From the IMG/VR virus record IMGVR_UViG_3300042539_001144, positions 1 to 61,534 of that record: a stretch of DNA of 61,534 nucleotides, one strand, 5' to 3'. Positions 39,449 to 46,830 of this stretch are shown in pieces; within the stretch, counting starts at the first letter, position 1, and each line of letters begins with the position of its first letter. The position numbers were made by a program, and so were the translations under genes. Under the pieces are notes generated by a model. That model searched no databases, was not told where the DNA came from, and was given only the letters and a program-made list of their open reading frames with translations. Source of the stretch: a virus.

Positions 39449-39724
39449 TCACACCGTGACCCCGTCCACGATCGCCAGATTCCCCTCGGCATCCATCACG
39501 AGGGCCCTGTCCGGCTTGCCGATCCCGCCGGAGAAAGGGAACACCTGCTCGACCACGCCCTCCAGCCCTGACTTGTCGTACTTCACCGGGGCCGACCCGC
39601 GGCGGCTCGTGAGTTGCCCGGGGATGGCGAGCGTCATGTTGACCTGCTGCTGCATCCCACCCGGCGGAATGGCGTACGGGCTGGCAGCGAGCACCAGTCC
39701 GCCGAACTTTGAGATGCGCAGCAC
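39449..39724 (-). CDS. Small tail-associated protein
   Basis: 91 residues. 'LRISKFGGLVLAASPYAIPPGGMQQQVNMTLAIPGQLTSRRG' looks like the N-terminal strand of tail tubular protein B homologues ('...G.n...p...lp.g....n......G.l..R.G'). It may be a nozzle N-terminal domain encoded separately, split from the 817-aa gene 7 nt downstream. Fusion could have been lost by a stop or frameshift; the clean ribosome binding site of the second gene argues for two proteins. Confidence 0.65.
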   Translation of the reverse strand: MLRISKFGGLVLAASPYAIPPGGMQQQVNMTLAIPGQLTSRRGSAPVKYDKSGLEGVVEQVFPFSGGIGKPDRALVMDAEGNLAIVDGVTV

Positions 39725-39726
39725 GG

Positions 39727-40686
39727 TCAGGCCCCGCCGTCAGGGCCGAGCGGTGCGGTGTACACGCCAGCGTACGGCGCCTGCGTGGCATCGGGCACCC
39801 GATCGTACGGCGCTCGGCGGCCGGAGATGGGCGCGATGACGTCTTGCTCCATGGCGAGTTTCAGGTCGCGGGTGTACAGCGCGACCGCGGCGTCGATGGG
39901 CTTGCCGGTCATGCGGGCGACCCACACCTCGGCGCCGGTGAGGACCGCCGTGAACATCCCCGGCGACACGTCGAGGAGGTCGGAGATCACGAAGCGGCAG
40001 TCCGCGTGCGTGGCGTCCATGGGGTTCTCAAGCGTCAGGCTCGCGGGCCCGCCACGCAGTTCGATGCGGCTCTGCTCCGCGTACGGGTAGAAACCCGACA
40101 GCGGCTCGGGATGGTTCTGCGGCGTGCCGACACGGAGCACCGCGCCGACGCAGCGCCCCGGGAAGTTCGTGTTGGTGCCCGTCACCGAGGTGCCGTTGAC
40201 CGTGACGAAGCCGGTGCGGACCTGCGTCTCGTAGCCCATCAGCGTCAGGGGCTTCGGGCGGCGGCGGTACGTGTACCGCAGCGTCATGCCCGCGGGCAGT
40301 CGGCCGCCGATCTTCAACTCCCAGCGGTCGAAGTTCTTCGGGTCCGTGGACTTGGTGATCGTCCAGTACAGGGCCTCGCCGAGCGTCCACGAGTCCTGCT
40401 CGCGGCGCACCCACTCGGCGGGGGTGATGTACGCGGTGATCGTCGTGCGGTCCTGCGGGATCAGCGCGTCGATGTTCACGCAGTCGACGGGCAGCAGGTA
40501 CGTGTTCTGGTTGGCGTCGATCGTGACCTCGGACTCCGAGACGTACCACAGCCAGTCCTTGGCGTGGGCCACGTCGCGGTAGGAGTGATGCACGGCAGCG
40601 CGCAGGACGCGGTGCTCTTGGTCTTGGGCGCCGCCGCCCACGGACTGCATCAGGTAGTCGATCGCGTCTTGCGCGCAGTAGTACAT
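39727..40686 (-). CDS. Tail adaptor protein (tail tubular protein A-like)
   Basis: 319 residues. The N-terminal helices ('AQDAIDYLMQSVGG...RVLRAAVHHSYRDVAHAKDWLWY') followed by beta segments ('ESEVTIDANQNTYLLPVDCVNIDALIP') are the typical arrangement of adaptor/gatekeeper proteins that bind the portal in short-tailed phages. An inserted beta domain (about 150-250) and a C-terminal helix ('ALYTRDLKLAMEQDV') follow. It sits 2 nt before the nozzle genes. Confidence 0.75.
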   Translation of the reverse strand: MYYCAQDAIDYLMQSVGGGAQDQEHRVLRAAVHHSYRDVAHAKDWLWYVSESEVTIDANQNTYLLPVDCVNIDALIPQDRTTITAYITPAEWVRREQDSWTLGEALYWTITKSTDPKNFDRWELKIGGRLPAGMTLRYTYRRRPKPLTLMGYETQVRTGFVTVNGTSVTGTNTNFPGRCVGAVLRVGTPQNHPEPLSGFYPYAEQSRIELRGGPASLTLENPMDATHADCRFVISDLLDVSPGMFTAVLTGAEVWVARMTGKPIDAAVALYTRDLKLAMEQDVIAPISGRRAPYDRVPDATQAPYAGVYTAPLGPDGGA

Positions 40687-40687
40687 G

Positions 40688-40894
40688 TCAGCCTTCCTTC
40701 GGTCGAGAACCGGCCAGACGATCCTTGGCGAACTGGATCACTTCGGGCGTCCAGTGCTTGGCGGCCATGTCCTTCACGGCTTGCGGGGCGTCATCGGGGA
40801 GCGGGCGGGCGGGGTGGTAGTTGCGAGCCCACAGGCTGCCGCCACGATCCTCGATCACGCCGATGGTCATGTTCTTTTGGAGGGTGACGTTCAT
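40688..40894 (-). CDS. Small virion-operon protein
   Basis: 68 residues: 'NVTLQKNMTIGVIEDRGGSLWARNYHPARPLPDDAPQAVKDMAAKHW' then a basic helical end. Not recognised. Its ATG overlaps the end of the upstream fibre-like gene by 4 nt and it ends 1 nt before the adaptor gene. Probably a minor tail or chaperone protein. Confidence 0.6.
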   Translation of the reverse strand: MNVTLQKNMTIGVIEDRGGSLWARNYHPARPLPDDAPQAVKDMAAKHWTPEVIQFAKDRLAGSRPKEG

Positions 40895-41400
40895 CCGATC
40901 CTCGCATCGTCGGTGAGGTAGGTGATGTTGATGCAGGCTGTAGTATCACCCGTCGCAGCAGTTATCATCACACTTACTTCGTCGCCCGAGGAACCATTCA
41001 TAGAGGCCGAACCAATCACGCCGTCCTTCTCCGCTGCTGACACTACGGGCGCGCCAAAAAGGGCGGACAACGCAGAAAGATTGTCGTCGTAGAACTCCGC
41101 AACAGAAAACGGCAGGCCGCCTATCCCGTAACGGTCCGGCGCATCGCCCTCGTCCCTATACCTGACGCCGAGCGAAATCGTGAGCGTCACCGCACGGCCC
41201 GCCCGCGTCCAGTAGCCGTCCGCGTCGGCGTCGCAAAGAGGCGTCCACGACCCGCTGAACTGCGTGTCGCCCTTCAGCATCAGCAGCCCATCGCTGCCGA
41301 CCGTGATGGTGTTGCCCGCGTCTTTGCTTGGCTCCGACGGGCCGGGTGGTCCCTTGAGGGATTGCCACCCGGCCCCGTCATGGATGTAGGCGTTCTTCAC
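40891..41400 (-). CDS. Fibre-like protein with short collagen-like start
   Basis: 169 residues. It begins 'NAYIHDGAGWQSLKGPPGPSEPSK', with one G-x-y turn like the two collagen-containing neighbours. A beta-rich domain follows ('GSWTPLCDADADGYWTRAGRAVTLTISLGVRYRD') resembling the C-terminal domains of the fibres at 42263 and 43590 ('W...I...RM..GFIELKG.L...'). Likely a tail fibre or tip protein. It has fewer third-position G/C bases than its neighbours, which may mark recent acquisition. Confidence 0.65.
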   Translation of the reverse strand: MKNAYIHDGAGWQSLKGPPGPSEPSKDAGNTITVGSDGLLMLKGDTQFSGSWTPLCDADADGYWTRAGRAVTLTISLGVRYRDEGDAPDRYGIGGLPFSVAEFYDDNLSALSALFGAPVVSAAEKDGVIGSASMNGSSGDEVSVMITAATGDTTACINITYLTDDARIG

Positions 41401-41404
41401 CGGG

Positions 41405-42052
41405 TCACTCCTCGATCCAGAAGTCCCCGATGGCAGCCGTGGCGGGCTGGGTCGGGCTCTTGGTCACGTTCACCGAACGGCCATCGGCACCGTCGGCACC
41501 AGTTGCACCATCGGCTCCATCCGCTCCGTCGGTGCCCTTCTTGGCGATCAGTTTCAGGTCGCCGGGGCTGACGAGACCGGCCCGGGTCAGGCCAGAGACG
41601 ACGTAGGTCTCGCCGCCGAACGTGACCACATCGTTGTTGTCGTACTCGGCCCCGGGGTCGTACTCGCCCTTGAAGGTCAGGCCGACGCCGTCAGCACCCG
41701 CAGGCCCATCGGCACCATCGGCACCGGCAGCACCGTCCTGACCCGGAGCCCCGTCAGCACCGGGGGCACCGTCCGCGCCCTTGGGACCACGGATGCCGCC
41801 GACGTTGTTCCACGCCGTGCCGCTCCAGACGAGGCCGTCGCCGGGGTTCGTGCCAGCCGGAAAGCCAGCCGGAACCGGGTCGGGGACGAGCCACATATCG
41901 CCCGTGGTCGGAGCAGCATCCGGCGGGTAGGCGGCGGCGGTGCCCTTGATGGTGACGCCCGAACCGTCCTTGCCGTCCACGCCGTCCTTGCCCGGGGGGC
42001 CGACGATCGAGACCCACGCGCTACCGTCGAAGATGCTGACGTTCTTAGCCAT
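41405..42052 (-). CDS. Collagen-like tail fibre protein
   Basis: 215 residues. Starts 'VSIFDGSAWVSIVGPPGKDGVDGKDG' and contains three Gly-x-y blocks (near 19-30, 86-122 and 170-192: GADGAPG, GPAGADG, GADGADG types) alternating with globular parts that share 'YPPDAAPTTGDMWLVPDP' style modules. Collagen-like triple helices are common trimeric shafts in phage fibres. It ends with 'QPATAAIGDFWIEE', a module repeated in the next upstream gene ('QPATAKAGDVWISN'). Confidence 0.8.
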   Translation of the reverse strand: MAKNVSIFDGSAWVSIVGPPGKDGVDGKDGSGVTIKGTAAAYPPDAAPTTGDMWLVPDPVPAGFPAGTNPGDGLVWSGTAWNNVGGIRGPKGADGAPGADGAPGQDGAAGADGADGPAGADGVGLTFKGEYDPGAEYDNNDVVTFGGETYVVSGLTRAGLVSPGDLKLIAKKGTDGADGADGATGADGADGRSVNVTKSPTQPATAAIGDFWIEE

Positions 42053-42063
42053 TGCTCTTTACC

Positions 42064-42261
42064 TCAAGGGGTGTTGCTGATCCATACGTCGCCAGCCTTT
42101 GCCGTCGCGGGCTGGGTGTTCTGCACGTTGACTGCGACCGACTCACCGGGGTCGCCTTTGTCGCCCTTGTCCCCCTTGGGTCCGGGCGTACCTCCACCGC
42201 TCCCACTGCTTATGGGCCGCCACTTTCCGGTCGCGGCGTCGAAGAAGTAGATCGTCGCCAT
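42064..42261 (-). CDS. Small collagen-like fibre protein
   Basis: 65 residues from ATG 42261 in overlap with the upstream fibre stop. 'ATIYFFDAATGKWRPISSG', then Gly-x-y repeats GPKGDKGDKGDPGES, and a C-terminal 'QNTQPATAKAGDVWISNTP' module that is nearly repeated at the end of the 215-aa neighbour. Probably a short accessory fibre or a modular piece available for recombination between fibres. Confidence 0.7.
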   Translation of the reverse strand: MATIYFFDAATGKWRPISSGSGGGTPGPKGDKGDKGDPGESVAVNVQNTQPATAKAGDVWISNTP

Positions 42262-42262
42262 G

Positions 42263-43600
42263 TCAGTAGGCTGCCTTCCAGCGGATGCCCGAGAAGTTCG
42301 CCTCGCTCGACCGCGCGCCGGGACTACAAGATATGTCACGGCTCTTGCTGCTCACCGAGCAGTAGCCGTAGGTCACGGCAGAGCCGACGAGCCGCATCGC
42401 CAGCGGGTAGTTGGCGTCGATCTCCGCAAGGGGGAACTGTGGTGGAAGCCGGAGGGGGACCCACGCACCGCTGCCAGCACCGAATGACAGGGTGCCCTTG
42501 AGTTCGATGAACCCGCCGATCATCCTCGCCTGAATCTCGGTAGAGACAGACTCCTTCGCCCCATCCATGCGAACCATCCATGTCCAATCAATGTCGGGCG
42601 GCGGCATCTTCGTGCCACCGACGAGCATCAACTTCACCTCGTCAAGGACGGACTTCTTGAACTCAACAAGGGCAGGGTCATTGATCGACGGGGAGCCAAG
42701 CGGACTGATCGCGGTCAGTTTGTCATCGACCTGCTTGCGCGAGTACAGCATCAACGCCATCTGGTTGTCGAAGTCAGCCTTGCTGAAGGCGTCGGTGATC
42801 CGCATGAAGCGGTCATCGGCCTGCTTCTGCGTGTAGACATCAGCCTTGAGGGGGTAGCGGAAGTCCGCTTCAGCCCGCGTGTAGATCGAGTCGAAGATCG
42901 TCTGGACTTGATTGCGGAGAAGGTCGAGGGCTTCAAGCCTGCCGTACCGGGTGTCGGCGGTTGCGAGCGTGACGTACGGGGCGAGGTCAATGACCGGAGC
43001 GGCCTTGCTCTCCAGCGTCTCGATGCGGGGCAGGAGGGCGTTGAGCGGTTCGAGGTCAGACTTGTAGACGAGGAACTCGTTGTCCACGCCGACGTTCAGG
43101 ACGAGCCGCGCCCCGTAGCCTTCTCCCGTGTCCGTGTACCCGAGAGCGACAGGTGGCAGCAACGTGTCGCCAAACCCGTAAGCCTGCGACACGACGGTCT
43201 TGGCGAGGAGCGGCTGCTCCTTGTCCTGCTTGCGGGCGTAACGGTCATCCGCCTCTGGACGGGTGTAGATCGAGTCGAACACCGCCTGCAACTGCGTGGT
43301 GATGAACGTCGTGGTCGAGAGCGGGGCGAACTTGCCGTCTACTTCCACCTTCGTGTAGGTGTCAGCCTTGTCGGCCTTGAGGTCGATCCTCTCCTGCAAC
43401 TGCCGTGCGGTCTCGGTGACGGCGAACAGCACTTGGTTCTGCACGGCGTCGAGGTCGAGGGCACCCTCGTCCCGAGACGCCTTGATCGCGGCGTCAGTCT
43501 GGACAATGGTGTAGTAGCCGTCGAGCGCGCCGGGCGAGCCGACCACTTCCTGCCACTGACCGTTGCTGTAGACGTTGAGGGTCTTCGTGTTAGTAGGCAT
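42263..43600 (-). CDS. Tail fibre protein with repeated Y-x-(K/R)-x-x-x-D turns
   Basis: 445 residues. From about 75 to 305 the sequence repeats a 'YT(K/R).E.D..(F/Y)' unit: TYTKVEVDGKF, YTRPEADDRY, YTRAEADFRY, YTQKQADDRF, FSKADFDNQM, YSRKQVDDKL, a pattern of trimeric tail-fibre shafts. The C-terminal 130 residues ('DIDWTWMVRMDG...GGFIELKGTLSF', then 'RLPPQFP') form a domain shared with the fibre encoded upstream. It would contact host receptors. Confidence 0.8.
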   Translation of the reverse strand: MPTNTKTLNVYSNGQWQEVVGSPGALDGYYTIVQTDAAIKASRDEGALDLDAVQNQVLFAVTETARQLQERIDLKADKADTYTKVEVDGKFAPLSTTTFITTQLQAVFDSIYTRPEADDRYARKQDKEQPLLAKTVVSQAYGFGDTLLPPVALGYTDTGEGYGARLVLNVGVDNEFLVYKSDLEPLNALLPRIETLESKAAPVIDLAPYVTLATADTRYGRLEALDLLRNQVQTIFDSIYTRAEADFRYPLKADVYTQKQADDRFMRITDAFSKADFDNQMALMLYSRKQVDDKLTAISPLGSPSINDPALVEFKKSVLDEVKLMLVGGTKMPPPDIDWTWMVRMDGAKESVSTEIQARMIGGFIELKGTLSFGAGSGAWVPLRLPPQFPLAEIDANYPLAMRLVGSAVTYGYCSVSSKSRDISCSPGARSSEANFSGIRWKAAY

Positions 43601-44804
43601 ATGCGGTAGCCCCCGTCAGTTCAGTGCCGGTGATCTTGCCGTCCCCAACCACGCCGACGCCGCCGTCCGGGTAGAACCGAACGAACACGCGGCGGTAAGA
43701 CACGCCAGTGTCGTAGCCGAACGCCACGACGGTTTGTTCGCGGGGTGGCTTCGGGAAGTTCGCTGGCAGTCGCTGCGCTACCGTGAACGTGCCTGTGGCG
43801 GTGACGGTGAGGGTCAGTTCTCCACGCAGTTGGATCATGCCGTTCAGGACACGGGCCTCGATCAGGCCAGAGCCCGCTACCTTCGTGCATGGCGTCCAAT
43901 CAATGTCTGCCGGGACGGTCTTTCCGCCCGAGATCATCTTCCGCACCTCGTCCATGACGCTCTGGCGGAACGCAGCACATGCGGGATCGGAGAGACTGAG
44001 CGTTGCGAGTTGCTTGGCAGCGACTGAAGTGGTTGCGGGGGCCAGCCACAGGTCGCCGTCCTTGAGGTCGCCAGCCGGAGCAGTGGGGCTTTCGTAGACA
44101 GCAGGTCGCTCGCCTTCTGCTCCGGCAGGGAGATTGAACAGGTCAACCACGCCTACGGGAGCAAAGGGCTTGTCGAGTTCGTCGGACGCAAGCCGCAGCC
44201 ACTGACCGCCGTCGTTCTGCGTCAGCGTCGAGGGGTTCTGCGGAGTCGGCAGGCCAGCCTCTGACTTGACGATCTTCGTGACCGAACGCACGGAGCCGTT
44301 GATCACGATGGTGGTCTGGTACTGCTGCCGCTGGATTGCGACGAGGGCACCGGAGCCATCGAAGTAGTGCAGGCCGTCAGCGTAGTCCTTGAAGGCGTCT
44401 TCGAGCCCTTGAGGCGTGGCGGCAGTCGGCTGTGGGGTTGTGCCCGCATGGCCGGTGATCGGCCCGTCGAGGCTGGCCGGAGGAATGGCCGCAATGGCGT
44501 CCGTGACGAACTGCTCGGTGGCGTAGCCGTTTAGGTCAACAGTCCCGCCCGTGACAACCCCGGCGATGGCCGCCGTAATGGCCGCATCCACTTCGGCCTT
44601 GGAGTACAGCGTGGCGATCTGACCGTCCACATAGGCGGTCGTGGCGTAGGCCGACAGGTCCACGGTCTGGAGCCCGCCGCCAGCGGGCAGCGCAGCCAGC
44701 AGGGCATCCACCTCGGCATCGGAATAGTAGCCGACGATCCCCTTGGCCGGGTTGATCGCGCTGGCGAAGTTCTGGTGCGGAGTCGGCCGGTCAGGTGCGG
44801 GCAT
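43590..44804 (-). CDS. Tail fibre protein, paralogue of the downstream fibre
   Basis: 404 residues. The N-terminus has 'YYSDAEVDALLAALP', 'ATTAYVDGQI', 'LYSKAEVDAAI', the same Y-S-x-A-E-V-D units as the next fibre. A central domain carries 'AVYESPTAPAGDLKDGDLWLAP'. The C-terminus, 'DIDWTPCTKVAGSGLIEARVLNGMIQLRGELTLTV' then 'RLPANFP', aligns with that of the 445-aa fibre. It overlaps that gene by 11 nt. The tandem duplication suggests fibre diversification for host range. Confidence 0.8.
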   Translation of the reverse strand: MPAPDRPTPHQNFASAINPAKGIVGYYSDAEVDALLAALPAGGGLQTVDLSAYATTAYVDGQIATLYSKAEVDAAITAAIAGVVTGGTVDLNGYATEQFVTDAIAAIPPASLDGPITGHAGTTPQPTAATPQGLEDAFKDYADGLHYFDGSGALVAIQRQQYQTTIVINGSVRSVTKIVKSEAGLPTPQNPSTLTQNDGGQWLRLASDELDKPFAPVGVVDLFNLPAGAEGERPAVYESPTAPAGDLKDGDLWLAPATTSVAAKQLATLSLSDPACAAFRQSVMDEVRKMISGGKTVPADIDWTPCTKVAGSGLIEARVLNGMIQLRGELTLTVTATGTFTVAQRLPANFPKPPREQTVVAFGYDTGVSYRRVFVRFYPDGGVGVVGDGKITGTELTGATAYAY

Positions 44805-44807
44805 GGT

Positions 44808-45740
44808 TCACTCTGCGATGAGGGGCAGGAGGTAGCGCTTGCCGTTCACGATGATCGGAATGCCGCCAACGATGTCGGGCTGGTAGAAGTTCAGCCCGTC
44901 CGGCGCAAGGCCAATCGGCTGGCCGCTTGACTGCACCGTCGTGATGTCGTCGGCAAACGTGAGCACCGGGTCGCGCAGAGCGGCTGCCGCTGGCGACTCG
45001 ATCAGCGGCAGCATGTACGTCTTGCCGTTCACCCGGATCGGCACAGCGCCGACGATGTCCGGCTGATGGAAGGTGAGGCCGTCCGGCGAGAGACCGATCG
45101 GCAGGCCGTTGGCCTGCTCGGTCAGCATCGAGTCGGAGTACACGGGCGGGTTCGCGTTCGTGTACTCGCCCGTGACGGGCGGCACGGGGTCGCCGGTCGG
45201 GTCCACCCAAATGGCGTTGCCGCCAGTTGGGGCAGGTGGCTCGGTGTCTGAGATCAGCACGGGCTCGGCGAAGTACCAGCCGGTGGCCGGATCGAGGTCG
45301 GACCGCAGGTAGCCGTCGCCCGTCGGGGTCGGCATCTGGTAGCCCGGGCTGGTCATCTTGCCGTCGCGGGCAAGAAGGACGCCGTACCACAGTTCTCCGA
45401 ACGCGCCGCCGTTGGCGATGACGTTGCCGTTGCCGAACACGTCGCCGGGGTTCCAGTCGGGCGAGGTGGCCTGCACCCGGGCGAACGTGACGTCGGTGTC
45501 CTTGAAGGCTGCCTTGAGGACCATCTGCTCCGCCCAAGTCTGGACGGGCATCGCGGGGTCCTCGGGCAATCCGACGGGGTTGCCGACCGTGTTGATCGTG
45601 CCGCTCGGCACGTTTGCCAGCGCGAGGTCGACGAGTTGCTTGACCGTCACTCGCTGCGTGGTGCCGCCGTTGACGACCGGGATGAGGCCGGTCGGCTGGG
45701 CGGTGCCCGCGGGCAGTGCGGAGATTTTGACGTCGGCCAT
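44808..45740 (-). CDS. Tail fibre / tail tip protein with internal duplication
   Basis: 310 residues. 'MADVKISALPAGTAQPTGLIPVVNGGTTQRVTVKQLVDL' is the standard N-terminal attachment strand of many phage fibres (quoted key parts: DVKISAL, G-x-T-x-x-V-x-x-x-x-L). The C-terminal 110 residues hold two tandem copies of 'G-x-P-I-G-L-(S/A)-P-D-G-L-x-F-x-Q-P-D-I-V-G', each followed by 'I-x-V-N-G-K-x-Y-x-L-P-L-I'. Head of the fibre cluster. Confidence 0.75.
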   Translation of the reverse strand: MADVKISALPAGTAQPTGLIPVVNGGTTQRVTVKQLVDLALANVPSGTINTVGNPVGLPEDPAMPVQTWAEQMVLKAAFKDTDVTFARVQATSPDWNPGDVFGNGNVIANGGAFGELWYGVLLARDGKMTSPGYQMPTPTGDGYLRSDLDPATGWYFAEPVLISDTEPPAPTGGNAIWVDPTGDPVPPVTGEYTNANPPVYSDSMLTEQANGLPIGLSPDGLTFHQPDIVGAVPIRVNGKTYMLPLIESPAAAALRDPVLTFADDITTVQSSGQPIGLAPDGLNFYQPDIVGGIPIIVNGKRYLLPLIAE

Positions 45741-45742
45741 CG

Positions 45743-45904
45743 CTACGGGTTGTTCTGTTCGGTTCGGAGTTTGTCAGCCTTCTCGGTGTTGATCACCTCG
45801 CCCGTCTCGGCGAGGATGCGGTGCGTCTCGATGACTGGCGGCGGTGGCGGAACGTAGCCCCCCTTGCTGCGGTCCTGACACGGCGCAAGGAAGAGGTCGG
45901 CCAT
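45743..45904 (-). CDS. 53-residue small protein
   Basis: ATG 45904 to TAG 45743, filling the space between two virion genes with 2-3 nt gaps. 'ADLFLAPCQDRSKGGYVPPPPPVIETHRI' then 'LAETGEVINTEKADKLRTEQ'. A five-proline run separates a short N-terminal tail from a charged helix. It could be a minor structural or linker protein. No ribosome binding site stronger than GGGGTGAT is visible upstream. Confidence 0.5.
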   Translation of the reverse strand: MADLFLAPCQDRSKGGYVPPPPPVIETHRILAETGEVINTEKADKLRTEQNNP

Positions 45905-45907
45905 GCA

Positions 45908-46222
45908 TCACCCCTTGACCATGAGAGTCCCCTTGACGTCGGCGCCACGGACAACGAGGTACGTCGCGGCGTAGACGCCGTGGGGGAACTCGTAGGCGCT
46001 GCCCTCGGCCACCGTGAGGGTGCAGGGCTGCGCCTCCTGATTGATCAGAGGCGACGGCTCGTCGCCGGGCTTCGCGACCACGCAGAGTTCGAGCGTGCCG
46101 CCACCTTCCTCGACCAGAAGGATCGCACCCGAGACGGCGGCGAACTGCACGACAGTGCCGGAGCCGTCGGCCTTGAAGTCGACCGGGTACGATCCGCCGC
46201 CGCGCTTTACTACAGGGGGCAT
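45908..46222 (-). CDS. Small beta-rich virion protein
   Basis: 104 residues from ATG 46222, after GGAGAGGCTGGC. The sequence is an almost continuous series of beta strands ('GTVVQFAAVSGAILLVEEGGGTLELCVVA', 'YEFPHGVYAATYLVVRGADVKGTLMVKG'), suggesting a jelly-roll-like decoration or tail-hub protein. It is preceded by a copy of motif B and probably heads the tail-fibre transcript. Confidence 0.65.
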   Translation of the reverse strand: MPPVVKRGGGSYPVDFKADGSGTVVQFAAVSGAILLVEEGGGTLELCVVAKPGDEPSPLINQEAQPCTLTVAEGSAYEFPHGVYAATYLVVRGADVKGTLMVKG

Positions 46223-46251
46223 GCCAGCCTCTCCGTGGGTGCTTCGCCCTT

Positions 46252-46260
46252 GTTATGGCG
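46252..46260 (-). promoter_or_regulatory. Motif B copy (CGCCATAAC)
   Basis: Minus strand GACGCCATAACAAGGGCGAAGCA, 30 nt upstream of the ATG at 46222, in the gap after the 182-aa gene. Shares TGCCGTG further upstream and GGGCGnAGCA downstream with the copy at 33058. Confidence 0.6.
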
Positions 46261-46281
46261 TCGGCCACGGCAGGCCCAGCA

Positions 46282-46830
46282 TCACTTGCCCTTGCGCTTC
46301 CAGTGCGGCGTGTGCTTGTCCCGAACGCGCTGCTCCGCGGCCGTTCTCGTCAGGCCGGGCTCGGCTGCCATCTCTTTCCGGGCCAGTTCGCGGACGAGTT
46401 TCGGGTTGAGCCCAGCGGCGCGCTGGGGCGGGGCAACGCCCTCGGGCGGCGTGTAGTTCACCTGACCGCGGACCTCCAGCCGACGCTTCTTGGCGACCCG
46501 GAGGAGATCGTCCTTGCCGCTGATCCATGCCTGCGGATCGAGGTGCGCCCGGGAGTCCGCGATCCCGCCGTGGTAGTAGCGGCCCTCGGTCGAGATGCCA
46601 GCCTTCTTGGCTTCCCGCAGCATCCACTGGGCCTGCCGCTTGGGAATCTTGTCGAGCCACTCGGCGTTCTTGCGGCCCTGCATGAACGAGTCGTCCGTGC
46701 CGTGGACGCCCGGCGCGATCTGGAGCGCGCACATCTCGGCGAACCGCGGCGTCTGGCCGTCGGCGATCATCTTCCGGTAGTGCGCCTGCGCCTCGGGCGA
46801 AGCGGACGCGATCTCAAACGGGAGGTCCAT
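46282..46830 (-). CDS. Hypothetical virion-operon protein
   Basis: 182 residues; ATG 46830 lies in the 3' end of the portal gene. 'AHYRKMIADGQTPRFAEMCALQIAPGVHGTDDSFMQGR', 'LDKIPKRQAQWMLREAKKAGIS' and 'GRYYHGGIADSRAHLDPQAWISGKDDLLRVAKKR' look like a conserved phage protein placed after portal genes, basic and probably nucleic-acid or portal associated. I cannot name the family. The C-terminus ends in a run of Lys/Arg. Confidence 0.6.
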   Translation of the reverse strand: MDLPFEIASASPEAQAHYRKMIADGQTPRFAEMCALQIAPGVHGTDDSFMQGRKNAEWLDKIPKRQAQWMLREAKKAGISTEGRYYHGGIADSRAHLDPQAWISGKDDLLRVAKKRRLEVRGQVNYTPPEGVAPPQRAAGLNPKLVRELARKEMAAEPGLTRTAAEQRVRDKHTPHWKRKGK

